Assembly (NCBI GenBank): GCA_902624885.1
Contig: CACNZU010000001.1
Span: forward strand, 81,535-145,534
Source: an uncultured Pelagibacteraceae bacterium
GTDB taxonomy: Bacteria > Pseudomonadota > Alphaproteobacteria > Pelagibacterales > Pelagibacteraceae
DNA: 64,000 nucleotides
Direction of reading: 5' to 3'
Of the stretch, positions 20,045 through 28,178 are shown one piece after another. The notes beneath the pieces were generated by a model, which did no database searches, was not told where the DNA came from, and saw nothing but the letters and a program-made list of their open reading frames with translations. The number at the start of each line of letters is the position of its first letter. The first letter of the stretch is position 1. The position numbers were made by a program, and so were the translations under genes.

Positions 20045-21135
20045 TAATTTTTCTCCACATAAATTGATGTACTTGGAAAAGCAAAAGAAGCTTTATGTTT
20101 TTCAACAATATTTTTTATTTCAATTGCAAGAATATCTTTTACTTTCATCCATTCTAAATAGTTTTTAGTTTTGGTAAAACATATTAATTTAATATCTATA
20201 GAGCTTGCTGCAAACTGATCAATTTTCACAGAGAGAATAGTTTTATCAGAAGTAGTAAAATGTTCGCTTTTTTTGATGTATTCTTCAATTTCTTTTTTAA
20301 TATCAGAAAGTTGCTTGCTAGTTGTTCTATATTCAAGACCTATAATCCAATTAATTCTTCTATTGGTGATTTGAGAATTATTGATTACTGCCTTCTCAGC
20401 GAATTGAAAATTCGGTATTGTGGCTAAAGATTTATCAAATCTTCTAACAACAGTAGATCTAAAGCCAATAGACTCAACTGTTCCCTCTATAACATCTTCT
20501 ACAAAAATCCAATCTCCAACTTGAAATCTTCTTTCGACTAAAACTAAAATTCCTGAAATAAGATTCTTAAATAGATCTTGCGCTCCTAATGCAACTGCGA
20601 CACCAAATAAACCTAAACCAGCGATGATTGGACCAATTTTAATTCCCCAAAGTTCTAATACTGCAGCTACTCCTAATATAAAAATTAAAACTTTAATTGC
20701 TTTTATTATCCAGTTCACAAGATCACGAGAAATAAGATCTCCTATTGATTTTATGACCACTGAAAATGGGCCAATTATTTGATGAAAAGTCCAAAAAATT
20801 AAAATTGTTATCAAGGATCGATTAATAGTTTCAAGAAATTCTGCTGCTTGATTTTCAATAGTTAAATAACTTGTAGATACAAAAAACCCTAAAACAATTG
20901 GAAAGAACTTTGCAGGGCCCTCCATAGAAAAAACTAATGAATTATCAAAATTATTTGTAGTCTTTGATACGTAATTTTCTAATCGCTTAATAACAAATTT
21001 TGAGAAGATGCCCCTTAAAAAAAGAAAAAAAAGGAATATTAACAAAGCTATAACAATTTCGGAAATATTAACTCCAGATATTCCCTTGTTCCAAACATCA
21101 AAAAATAAATTTTTAAAATTTTCTAATACTTCCAT
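20044..21135 (-). CDS. MscS-type mechanosensitive ion channel
   Basis: GLGLFGVAVALGAQDLFKNLISGILVLVERRFQVGDWI. Confidence 0.93.
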   Translation of the reverse strand: MEVLENFKNLFFDVWNKGISGVNISEIVIALLIFLFFLFLRGIFSKFVIKRLENYVSKTTNNFDNSLVFSMEGPAKFFPIVLGFFVSTSYLTIENQAAEFLETINRSLITILIFWTFHQIIGPFSVVIKSIGDLISRDLVNWIIKAIKVLIFILGVAAVLELWGIKIGPIIAGLGLFGVAVALGAQDLFKNLISGILVLVERRFQVGDWIFVEDVIEGTVESIGFRSTVVRRFDKSLATIPNFQFAEKAVINNSQITNRRINWIIGLEYRTTSKQLSDIKKEIEEYIKKSEHFTTSDKTILSVKIDQFAASSIDIKLICFTKTKNYLEWMKVKDILAIEIKNIVEKHKASFAFPSTSIYVEKN

Positions 21136-21139
21136 TCAA

Positions 21140-21838
21140 TTATTTCTTTAGTTTTGTCAATTCTTCTCCAACTTCGAAAAGTTCTAACCTTTTCCAACCA
21201 GTCTGCTTAAACACATTTAAAACTTTTTCACTTATACACATAACTTTTGAGTCTGTCATTAGCCCTTTAAGTGAATATTTTTTCATAAGTTCATCAAAGC
21301 TTTCTGCGCTCCTTTTTGAGTAAACAAAAATTATGTCAGGAGGATGATCCTTTATTAAATTATTAGTATCTTGGTTCAATTCTCTAATTTTTTCTGAAGT
21401 ATAATTGATAATTTTATCTATTTGAAAACCCTCTTTTTGCAGCTCAAGGTCTAAGTCTGAGGTAATATTATCTCCACATAAGTACGCTAAGACTTTTTTT
21501 TTATCTAAATCACCTGAATTAACAATTAAATTTTTTAAAGCATTTATCGTCCCGCCAGCTGAAATTGTATTAATAAAACCTTGTTGTCTTACAATCTTTT
21601 CTGTAATTGCTCCAACGCAAAAACAAAGCTTACTAATATCTGGTTTTAAAAGTTTAAGACTCCTTATTGCATTGGCGCTTGTAAATATAAATGCATTGTA
21701 TTTCTCAGAGTCAATAGGATCTAGTTCTGCTTTAGAGATCTTTAAAGTAGGTACATGAATAATTTTATGACCTAAAGAAAATAATTTACCCATTAAATCT
21801 TCAGAGTCTATTAAAGGTCTTGTTATTATAATATTCAT
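21140..21838 (-). CDS. hemD: Uroporphyrinogen-III synthase
   Basis: FTSANAIRSLK; adjacent to hemC. Confidence 0.85.
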   Translation of the reverse strand: MNIIITRPLIDSEDLMGKLFSLGHKIIHVPTLKISKAELDPIDSEKYNAFIFTSANAIRSLKLLKPDISKLCFCVGAITEKIVRQQGFINTISAGGTINALKNLIVNSGDLDKKKVLAYLCGDNITSDLDLELQKEGFQIDKIINYTSEKIRELNQDTNNLIKDHPPDIIFVYSKRSAESFDELMKKYSLKGLMTDSKVMCISEKVLNVFKQTGWKRLELFEVGEELTKLKK

Positions 21839-22752
21839 TTTTTTTTAAATTTTTGTCCAGCTAAATCTAATAATTTTTCACCAACACTTTTTCCAATAAA
21901 AGAGGCGTCTATCTCTCTTCCTGTAAGTTCGTATTCAAAACTCTCCTTACCGCAGTCTGAAAAAAGCTGAGCTTTAAGTTTTAAATTATGGTTTTCAATT
22001 TCAGCTAACCCACCTATTGCAGTATCGCAATCACCTCCAATAGTTTGAAGCATTTTTCTCTCAGCTATTGCGCAAAGACTAGTTGCATTATCGTTAATTC
22101 TTCTTAATAAATTTTTAACTTCATCTTCCTTTCTACACTGTACAGCAATAATTCCTTGTCCTACTGCTGGCAAAATATGTTTACAATTAAAAGTTAAGCT
22201 AATTTTTTTATCGAGTTTTAATGATTTCACTCCTGCAGCAGCAAGAATGATGCCATCTAAATTATTCTCGTTGATTTTATTTATTCTGGTATCAATATTT
22301 CCCCTTATATTGATCACAGAAATTTTGTTATTAATTTTTTTTAATTGAAGTTCTCTCCTTTTCGAACTTGAGCCGATCTTTACACCATCACGTAAATCAG
22401 AAATATTTTTGATTTTTTCACTTATAATTACGTCTCGGTAATCGTTTCTTGCTAAATATGCTCCAATCAAAAGATTCTCATTTTCAAAAGCCTCCATATC
22501 TTTTAAAGAATGGACAGCAATATCGATTTCTTTTTTTAATAAGCTTTCTTCAATTTCTTTACAAAATAAATTTTTTCCACCTATTTCTGAGATGTTCTTA
22601 TTTAGATTCAAATCACCTGTCGTTTTTATGACCTTAAAATTAATATTTTCCTCTTTAAGCTCATTATTGTTTTTTACTAAAAGCTCTTTAACTTTAGCCA
22701 CATAGGCTAATGAAAGTTTACTACCCCGAGCTCCAATTGTAATTTTTGTCAT
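21835..22752 (-). CDS. hemC: Porphobilinogen deaminase
   Basis: IGARGSKLSLAY; HSLKDME; GGDCDTAIGG dipyrromethane site. Confidence 0.96.
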   Translation of the reverse strand: MTKITIGARGSKLSLAYVAKVKELLVKNNNELKEENINFKVIKTTGDLNLNKNISEIGGKNLFCKEIEESLLKKEIDIAVHSLKDMEAFENENLLIGAYLARNDYRDVIISEKIKNISDLRDGVKIGSSSKRRELQLKKINNKISVINIRGNIDTRINKINENNLDGIILAAAGVKSLKLDKKISLTFNCKHILPAVGQGIIAVQCRKEDEVKNLLRRINDNATSLCAIAERKMLQTIGGDCDTAIGGLAEIENHNLKLKAQLFSDCGKESFEYELTGREIDASFIGKSVGEKLLDLAGQKFKKK

Positions 22753-22807
22753 TAATTGATTATATATTTGATAGAAGTATTTTATACTATTTTAATTTTT
22801 TATAGAG

Positions 22808-23884
22808 ATGACAAAAAAGATTACATTTTTAGGAATTGAAACCAGTTGTGATGAAACTGCAGCATCTGTAATTAGAGAAAATGATAAGGGTACTGCAGAC
22901 ATTTTATCTAATATCGTCTCAAGTCAGATTTCAGAGCATAAAAAATTTGGAGGAGTGGTACCTGAAATAGCTGCTAGAGCGCATATAGAAAGTATTGAAT
23001 ATATAATCAAGGCTGCTTTAGAGGAAAGTAAAGTTTCTTTAAATGAAATAGACGGTATTGCAGCTACTGCGGGTCCAGGTTTAATTGTCTGTTTAACAGT
23101 TGGACTCAATATAGGTAAATCAATAGCTGCATTTTCAAACAAACCATTCGTTGCGGTTAATCATTTAGAAGGTCATGCTCTAAGTCCAGGACTAGAAAAT
23201 AATATTAAATTTCCTTATTTACTTTTATTAATTTCTGGAGGTCACTCTCAATTTTTAATTGTGAAAGATGTAAACAAATACGAGCAATTGGGTACCACAA
23301 TCGATGATGCTTTAGGTGAAGCTTTTGATAAAACTGCAAAAATGCTTAACCTAGGTTATCCAGGTGGGCCGAGTGTTGAAAAAGCTTCAAAACTGGGAGA
23401 TAAAAATTTTTTTTCACTTCCTGAACCAATAATAAATAAAGCAGGATGTAATTTGTCATTTGCTGGACTTAAAACTGCAGTTTTAAGGGAGTCAAAAAAA
23501 ATAATTGGAAATGATAAATTAAAATTTAATCTTGCAGCATCTTTTCAATATACCATAAATAAAATTCTTTATAAAAAAACAAAAATTGCGGTCGAAATGT
23601 TTAAAAAAAAAATTAATACGTCAAATATTAATTTAGTTGTAGCTGGAGGTGTAGCTGCAAATATTTCGATAAGAGAAAATTTAAAAAAACTTTCAGGAGA
23701 ATTAGGATTTAAAACTGTTTATCCTAATTTAAAATTGTGCGGTGATAATGCTGCTATGATTGCCTGGGCAGGTATAAAAAGATTTAAAAAAAATTTGTTA
23801 AATAATATAGATATTGAAGCTAAATCTCGATGGCCTTTGGATGAAAATGCTCCTTATATGAAGGGACCAGGTTTAAAGTTATAA
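22808..23884 (+). CDS. tsaD: tRNA N6-threonylcarbamoyladenosine transferase TsaD
   Basis: LGIETSCDETAASV; NHLEGHALSP; LLLISGGHSQ; CGDNAAMIAWAG. Confidence 0.97.
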   Translation: MTKKITFLGIETSCDETAASVIRENDKGTADILSNIVSSQISEHKKFGGVVPEIAARAHIESIEYIIKAALEESKVSLNEIDGIAATAGPGLIVCLTVGLNIGKSIAAFSNKPFVAVNHLEGHALSPGLENNIKFPYLLLLISGGHSQFLIVKDVNKYEQLGTTIDDALGEAFDKTAKMLNLGYPGGPSVEKASKLGDKNFFSLPEPIINKAGCNLSFAGLKTAVLRESKKIIGNDKLKFNLAASFQYTINKILYKKTKIAVEMFKKKINTSNINLVVAGGVAANISIRENLKKLSGELGFKTVYPNLKLCGDNAAMIAWAGIKRFKKNLLNNIDIEAKSRWPLDENAPYMKGPGLKL

Positions 23885-23903
23885 TGAAATATTGGTTACT
23901 TAA
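23884..23903 (+). repeat. Duplicated 5' start of the EVE gene (fossil start), left junction of island
   Basis: ATGAAATATTGGTTACTTAA versus ATGAAGTACTGGTTACTTAA at 27748-27767 (18/20 identical; both differences synonymous). Confidence 0.8.
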
Positions 23904-24004
23904 ACCAACACTTGCGATACATCGTTAAGGCTCTACCGACTCCCACCAACCTTTACCTTATCTTTACAATTAAAAATGTTGATTATATCTAATTAATAAA
24001 CTTA

Positions 24005-24029
24005 AATGTGGGGTACGTTGTGGGGTACG
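24005..24029 (+). repeat. 25-bp direct repeat, left copy (AATGTGGGGTACGTTGTGGGGTACG), containing two TGGGGTACG units
   Basis: 24/25 identical to 27651-27675. Confidence 0.92.
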
Positions 24030-24067
24030 ATTATTTGTATTAAATGATATAAAAACTAATTAATTTA

Positions 24068-26179
24068 ATGACTCAAACTTTAATAGAAAACTTATCAGAA
24101 TTTAAAACAAAAAATAAAAATAAAAAGAATATCAAATGTCTTGTTCCTGTTGATCTAAAAAACGACATAGAAGTACCAATTAAGGATTCTAGAGGCGAGT
24201 TTAATGAACAATTCTATAAATGGCAGTTTATAAATGCATTAATTGATTGTAAATATTTTAAAAAAAAACAAATCGGAACTGAAGTTTATTTTCCCAAGGG
24301 AAATACAAATAACTATTTAAAAGTTGATGCAGTTATTTTTGATGATGAAAATTGGTTTGAAACATATAAAAAATTTAGAAAAGAAAAAGATATATCTTCC
24401 TTAGATTTATTGCGAAAAAAGATTATATGTGCAATAGAATTTAAAAGACAAGATGGCAAAGATATTGAATGGTATTATTCTACACAACTAAAACCAGCCT
24501 TAAAGGAATCCGAAAGAGATTATTCTATAGGAATTATTTATGACAAAGAAAAGCTCTTTCTATTTAAAAAAAATAAAAATAATGTGATTAGATACAATCA
24601 TTCATTAAACTCCAAAGGTGATGAAAGTTCAACAAAAGAGATGAATTTGCATATACCAGATGCATTTAGATATATTCCAACTTTTAGAGAGCTTTTAGTT
24701 CAGGCTGGCATATCAAATATACCAAAAGATAAAAGGTCATTATCTGATTTATCTGAAGTTTCGGGTGCTCATTCAAAGTTTATTAATGATGCAATGTCAC
24801 AAATATTAAGAACTATGGACCAAAACTCACTAGCTGACACTAGAGGATATGAAATTTTAATACAGGCCATTGCTATGAAAATTTTGGATGAACGTAAATC
24901 AGAAAAAAAAAATAGCGAATTGGAATTTTTTATTTTGCCTGATGAAAGCGGTTTTAATTCAATAAATGATTCATCAATATCAAAATTTATAAAACGAATG
25001 AAAGGTCTCTATGCATTTGCAAAAGTGGAATATAAAAATTTTTTAAAAGGTAAAATAGAATTAAACTTTTCTGATAAAAGGCACATTAAATTGTTAGCCA
25101 AAATTGTGGAACAATTTCAAGATTTTTCATTTATAAAATCTTACAAAACTGACCTTTATCAAATAATTTTTTATAGATTTGCAAATGAATTTAAAAAAGA
25201 TGCAAAAGGACAGTTTATAACACCAATTCCATTAGTAAATTTTATTGTAAATATCGTTAATCCTAGGGGCAATGAAACTCTATGTGACCCTACAGTAGGA
25301 ATAGGTGATTTTTTAAGTAATGCATATGTTTCTTCCAAACCTAAGCTAAAAGACAATAACCTATTTGGAATTGATAATGACGATCAGATGGTAATGCTTG
25401 CACAATTAAATATGTTATTAAACGGTGATGGTAATGCAAACATTTTTTTTTATGATAGTCATGGAAGTATTAATTCTAAAATATCCGAAGATAATAAAAA
25501 GTTAACATTAAAACATCATCTACATAATAATGGAAATTGGGATAATTGGAATGATGATAGTTTAATCAAAAAGTTTGACGTAATTCTTACCAACCCGCCA
25601 TTTGGCGAAGATAGAAAATTTGAGCCTAAGACTACTAATGAAAAAAATATTGCAAAATTATACGAACTTTGGAACGTAGCAAGTTCTGGTAAGTCTATTG
25701 ATCCTGGCTTACTTCATCTTGAAAATTCTGTAAGACTACTTAACGAAAACGGAAGATTTGGAATTATTTTATCAAACTCTTTGGCATCAATTGATAAATG
25801 GCAAAAAGCAAGGGAGTGGCTAATGGAGAAAATTAGAATTGTTGCAATATTTGACTTACCAGCAAATGTCTTTGCAGATACAGGAGTAAATACTTCAGTC
25901 ATAATTGGTTACAAACCTTCAAAAAATGAATTGGATAAAATAAAAAAAGATAATTATGAAATTTTTTCTAGAGAAATTTTAGAAGTTGGTTATGAGGTTA
26001 AGACTTACAAAAGAGTAAAAACCTTTGTAAACAAGTATAAGTATTCTGAGTTAGATTTTGAAGTTAAAACCGATGAAAATGGCTCTCCTTTATTAATTGA
26101 AGATTTCACTAGCACAATCAAAGATTTTAAATATTGGGCATCTAAACAAGAAAAAAAACTTAAAGAAATTTTTATTTAA
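24068..26179 (+). CDS. Putative restriction-modification fusion: N-terminal PD-(D/E)xK-like domain plus N6-adenine DNA methyltransferase (Type IIG/IIB-like)
   Basis: D87 (VDAVIFDD) ... E124-F-K126 (CAIEFKRQ) in the N-terminal domain; FITPIPLVNFIV, CDPTVGIGDFL (SAM motif I) and TNPPFGED (motif IV) in the MTase domain. Confidence 0.82.
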   Translation: MTQTLIENLSEFKTKNKNKKNIKCLVPVDLKNDIEVPIKDSRGEFNEQFYKWQFINALIDCKYFKKKQIGTEVYFPKGNTNNYLKVDAVIFDDENWFETYKKFRKEKDISSLDLLRKKIICAIEFKRQDGKDIEWYYSTQLKPALKESERDYSIGIIYDKEKLFLFKKNKNNVIRYNHSLNSKGDESSTKEMNLHIPDAFRYIPTFRELLVQAGISNIPKDKRSLSDLSEVSGAHSKFINDAMSQILRTMDQNSLADTRGYEILIQAIAMKILDERKSEKKNSELEFFILPDESGFNSINDSSISKFIKRMKGLYAFAKVEYKNFLKGKIELNFSDKRHIKLLAKIVEQFQDFSFIKSYKTDLYQIIFYRFANEFKKDAKGQFITPIPLVNFIVNIVNPRGNETLCDPTVGIGDFLSNAYVSSKPKLKDNNLFGIDNDDQMVMLAQLNMLLNGDGNANIFFYDSHGSINSKISEDNKKLTLKHHLHNNGNWDNWNDDSLIKKFDVILTNPPFGEDRKFEPKTTNEKNIAKLYELWNVASSGKSIDPGLLHLENSVRLLNENGRFGIILSNSLASIDKWQKAREWLMEKIRIVAIFDLPANVFADTGVNTSVIIGYKPSKNELDKIKKDNYEIFSREILEVGYEVKTYKRVKTFVNKYKYSELDFEVKTDENGSPLLIEDFTSTIKDFKYWASKQEKKLKEIFI

Positions 26180-27645
26180 TGAATACATATATTAATTCTT
26201 ATATTTGTACCTATAAAGATATTATTAAAAATAAAAATTCACTTTCAGCTTCAACTTACCAAAAAATTAATATTAACTATAAAAAATTAAAAAAAATAAA
26301 AGATTATTTTTCTAGAGATTTAGACAACTCAGACAAAGGATTTGAGCCAGGGTCTATAAGCTATATTGGAAATTCAAAATATAAATTTGTAAGATCAAAA
26401 GCTTTGCAGAATAATCTTTTTATATGTGATATAAAAAAAAATACTTTTAAACCTATTCACCAAAAACATTTCAAAAAAAATAATTTTAAAATTAATGATG
26501 TTTTAATAACAAAAGACTCAAATGTTGGAGCATCTGGTATATTAAAAAATAGCACAAAAAATCTTTGTTTTTCAGGTGCTTTTTTGAGAGTCCCTTTAAA
26601 AAAAGAAGATAAGTTTTATGTATATTCTTTCTTGAAAAGTAAGTTTTATTTTGAACAATTAAAGTTTCTTATACCCAAAGGATCAACATTATCTCATGGA
26701 AAAGATATAATTTTTGAGGCACAAATACCTGATTTACATGTATCAGACCAAAGACGAGTTGATTTAGAATTTTTAATTAGATTAAGAACTCTCTATGAAC
26801 AAAGGGTGAAATTCAAATCTAAAATAATAAAAAAAATTATTAAGCACGAAATAGAAAATAATCAAAAACAAAAAAAATTTATTTTTAATTTTCCAAATTA
26901 TAAAGATATTTATTTGTCTAAAAGATTGGATAGCTCAACATATAGTTATGATTATAAAAAAAATAATTTTGAAATCATGAATTATAAATTTGGCTATAAT
27001 GATTTGAATTCCTATGGATATAGAGGTATTAGAGGTTCTTCTTTAGAAATTAATTCAATAAAAGTTCGACTAGACTCAGATGTTTACAAAAAAAACTTTT
27101 ATAAACTGGTAATACCAACAAATATCTCAGAATATTTTACTGTTACTGAAACTAATTATATAGGAACTCCAGTAAAATTAAAAACTATAAGAAAAGGTGA
27201 CATAATTTTTGGAGGAGAAGGATTTTCAAAAGGTAGAAGCTATGTGGTTTGTGACGATGAAGAAAATATTGCCACAAACTATCATGGAATTAGAATAGTT
27301 AATAACAAATCTGATTTGGATGATTCTATTTTTGTAAATTGTTTTTTAAGTTTCTGGAGAGATAAAGGAATGATTGATGCCATAGGCGTTGGAGGTTCAG
27401 GAGGACATTGCTCACCTGAATATTTTCATATGATATTAATTCCCAATTTTAAAGAAAACATAAAAAAAAAAATAAAAGAAATATATTTGAGTAATTCCGA
27501 AATTGATTTAAAAAAAATTAAAAAAAAATTTAAAGATTATTTTTTTAATTTGGGAATTTATGAATTAGACCTATTAATGCAAAAGATCGACCAGCTAATT
27601 AAGAAAAAACAAGATGAGATATTATTTAATAAAAAAATTAATTAA
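26179..27645 (+). CDS. Type I-like specificity (S/HsdS) subunit
   Basis: ATG overlaps the stop of the preceding gene; two half-repeats with TRD-like pattern (GSTLSHGKDIIFEAQIP ... GGSGGHCSPEYFHMILIPNF) each followed by Lys-rich coiled-coil-like segments. Confidence 0.78.
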   Translation: MNTYINSYICTYKDIIKNKNSLSASTYQKININYKKLKKIKDYFSRDLDNSDKGFEPGSISYIGNSKYKFVRSKALQNNLFICDIKKNTFKPIHQKHFKKNNFKINDVLITKDSNVGASGILKNSTKNLCFSGAFLRVPLKKEDKFYVYSFLKSKFYFEQLKFLIPKGSTLSHGKDIIFEAQIPDLHVSDQRRVDLEFLIRLRTLYEQRVKFKSKIIKKIIKHEIENNQKQKKFIFNFPNYKDIYLSKRLDSSTYSYDYKKNNFEIMNYKFGYNDLNSYGYRGIRGSSLEINSIKVRLDSDVYKKNFYKLVIPTNISEYFTVTETNYIGTPVKLKTIRKGDIIFGGEGFSKGRSYVVCDDEENIATNYHGIRIVNNKSDLDDSIFVNCFLSFWRDKGMIDAIGVGGSGGHCSPEYFHMILIPNFKENIKKKIKEIYLSNSEIDLKKIKKKFKDYFFNLGIYELDLLMQKIDQLIKKKQDEILFNKKIN

Positions 27646-27650
27646 TTTGT

Positions 27651-27675
27651 AATGTAGGGTACGTTGTGGGGTACG
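27651..27675 (+). repeat. 25-bp direct repeat, right copy (AATGTAGGGTACGTTGTGGGGTACG)
   Basis: 24/25 identical to 24005-24029. Confidence 0.92.
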
Positions 27676-27747
27676 TGTTTTAAAAAAACCAAGGAAAATG
27701 AAACACCGATGATTCAAAATTGTCGTAAACATTGGAGAAACAACTAA

Positions 27748-28161
27748 ATGAAGTACTGGTTACTTAAGTCTGAGCCCGATGTTTGGTCGATTGATCAGCA
27801 AATAAAAGCTGGTGTAAAGGGTGCTGCCTGGGATGGAGTTAGAAATTATCAGGCTGCAAATAATTTGCGAAAAATGAAAAATGGCGATTTGTGTTTTTTT
27901 TATCATTCAAATATTGGAAAAGAAATTGTAGGTATAGTTAAGGTAATTAAATCAGCGTTTATCGATAAAACTGATAAGAAAAAGAGATTTGTGGCCGTTC
28001 AAGTTAGGTTTGTAAGTAAATTTAAAAAGGCTATTTCTTTGGAAAAAATTAAAAAAAACAAGAATATTTCTCATTTACCGTTGATAAAACAAAGTAGGTT
28101 GTCAGTAATGCCAATAGATTATAAAAGCTGGAAAATAATTTGTAACATGGGTAAAGTATAA
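27748..28161 (+). CDS. EVE domain-containing protein
   Basis: [17 protein letters not shown]...[31 protein letters not shown]. Confidence 0.95.
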   Translation: MKYWLLKSEPDVWSIDQQIKAGVKGAAWDGVRNYQAANNLRKMKNGDLCFFYHSNIGKEIVGIVKVIKSAFIDKTDKKKRFVAVQVRFVSKFKKAISLEKIKKNKNISHLPLIKQSRLSVMPIDYKSWKIICNMGKV

Positions 28162-28178
28162 AAAATTTAGGGGTATTT

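Larger units (their letters stand above)
23885..27747. mobile_element. Genomic island carrying an R-M system, inserted between tsaD and the EVE-domain gene
   Basis: Duplicated EVE start at both junctions; 25-bp direct repeats near both ends; accessory R-M cargo between core genes; no recombinase seen. Confidence 0.72.

Noticed and set aside
23904-23960. Possible tRNA fragment near the island's left junction (reverse strand has GTCGGTAGAGCC resembling a D-arm)
   Set aside because: No full cloverleaf, anticodon stem or T-arm could be built; insertion point is better explained by the duplicated EVE start.
23885-27747. Search for an integrase/transposase gene inside the island
   Set aside because: Only the two R-M genes fit; no recombinase-like ORF in either strand, so autonomous mobility is not claimed.
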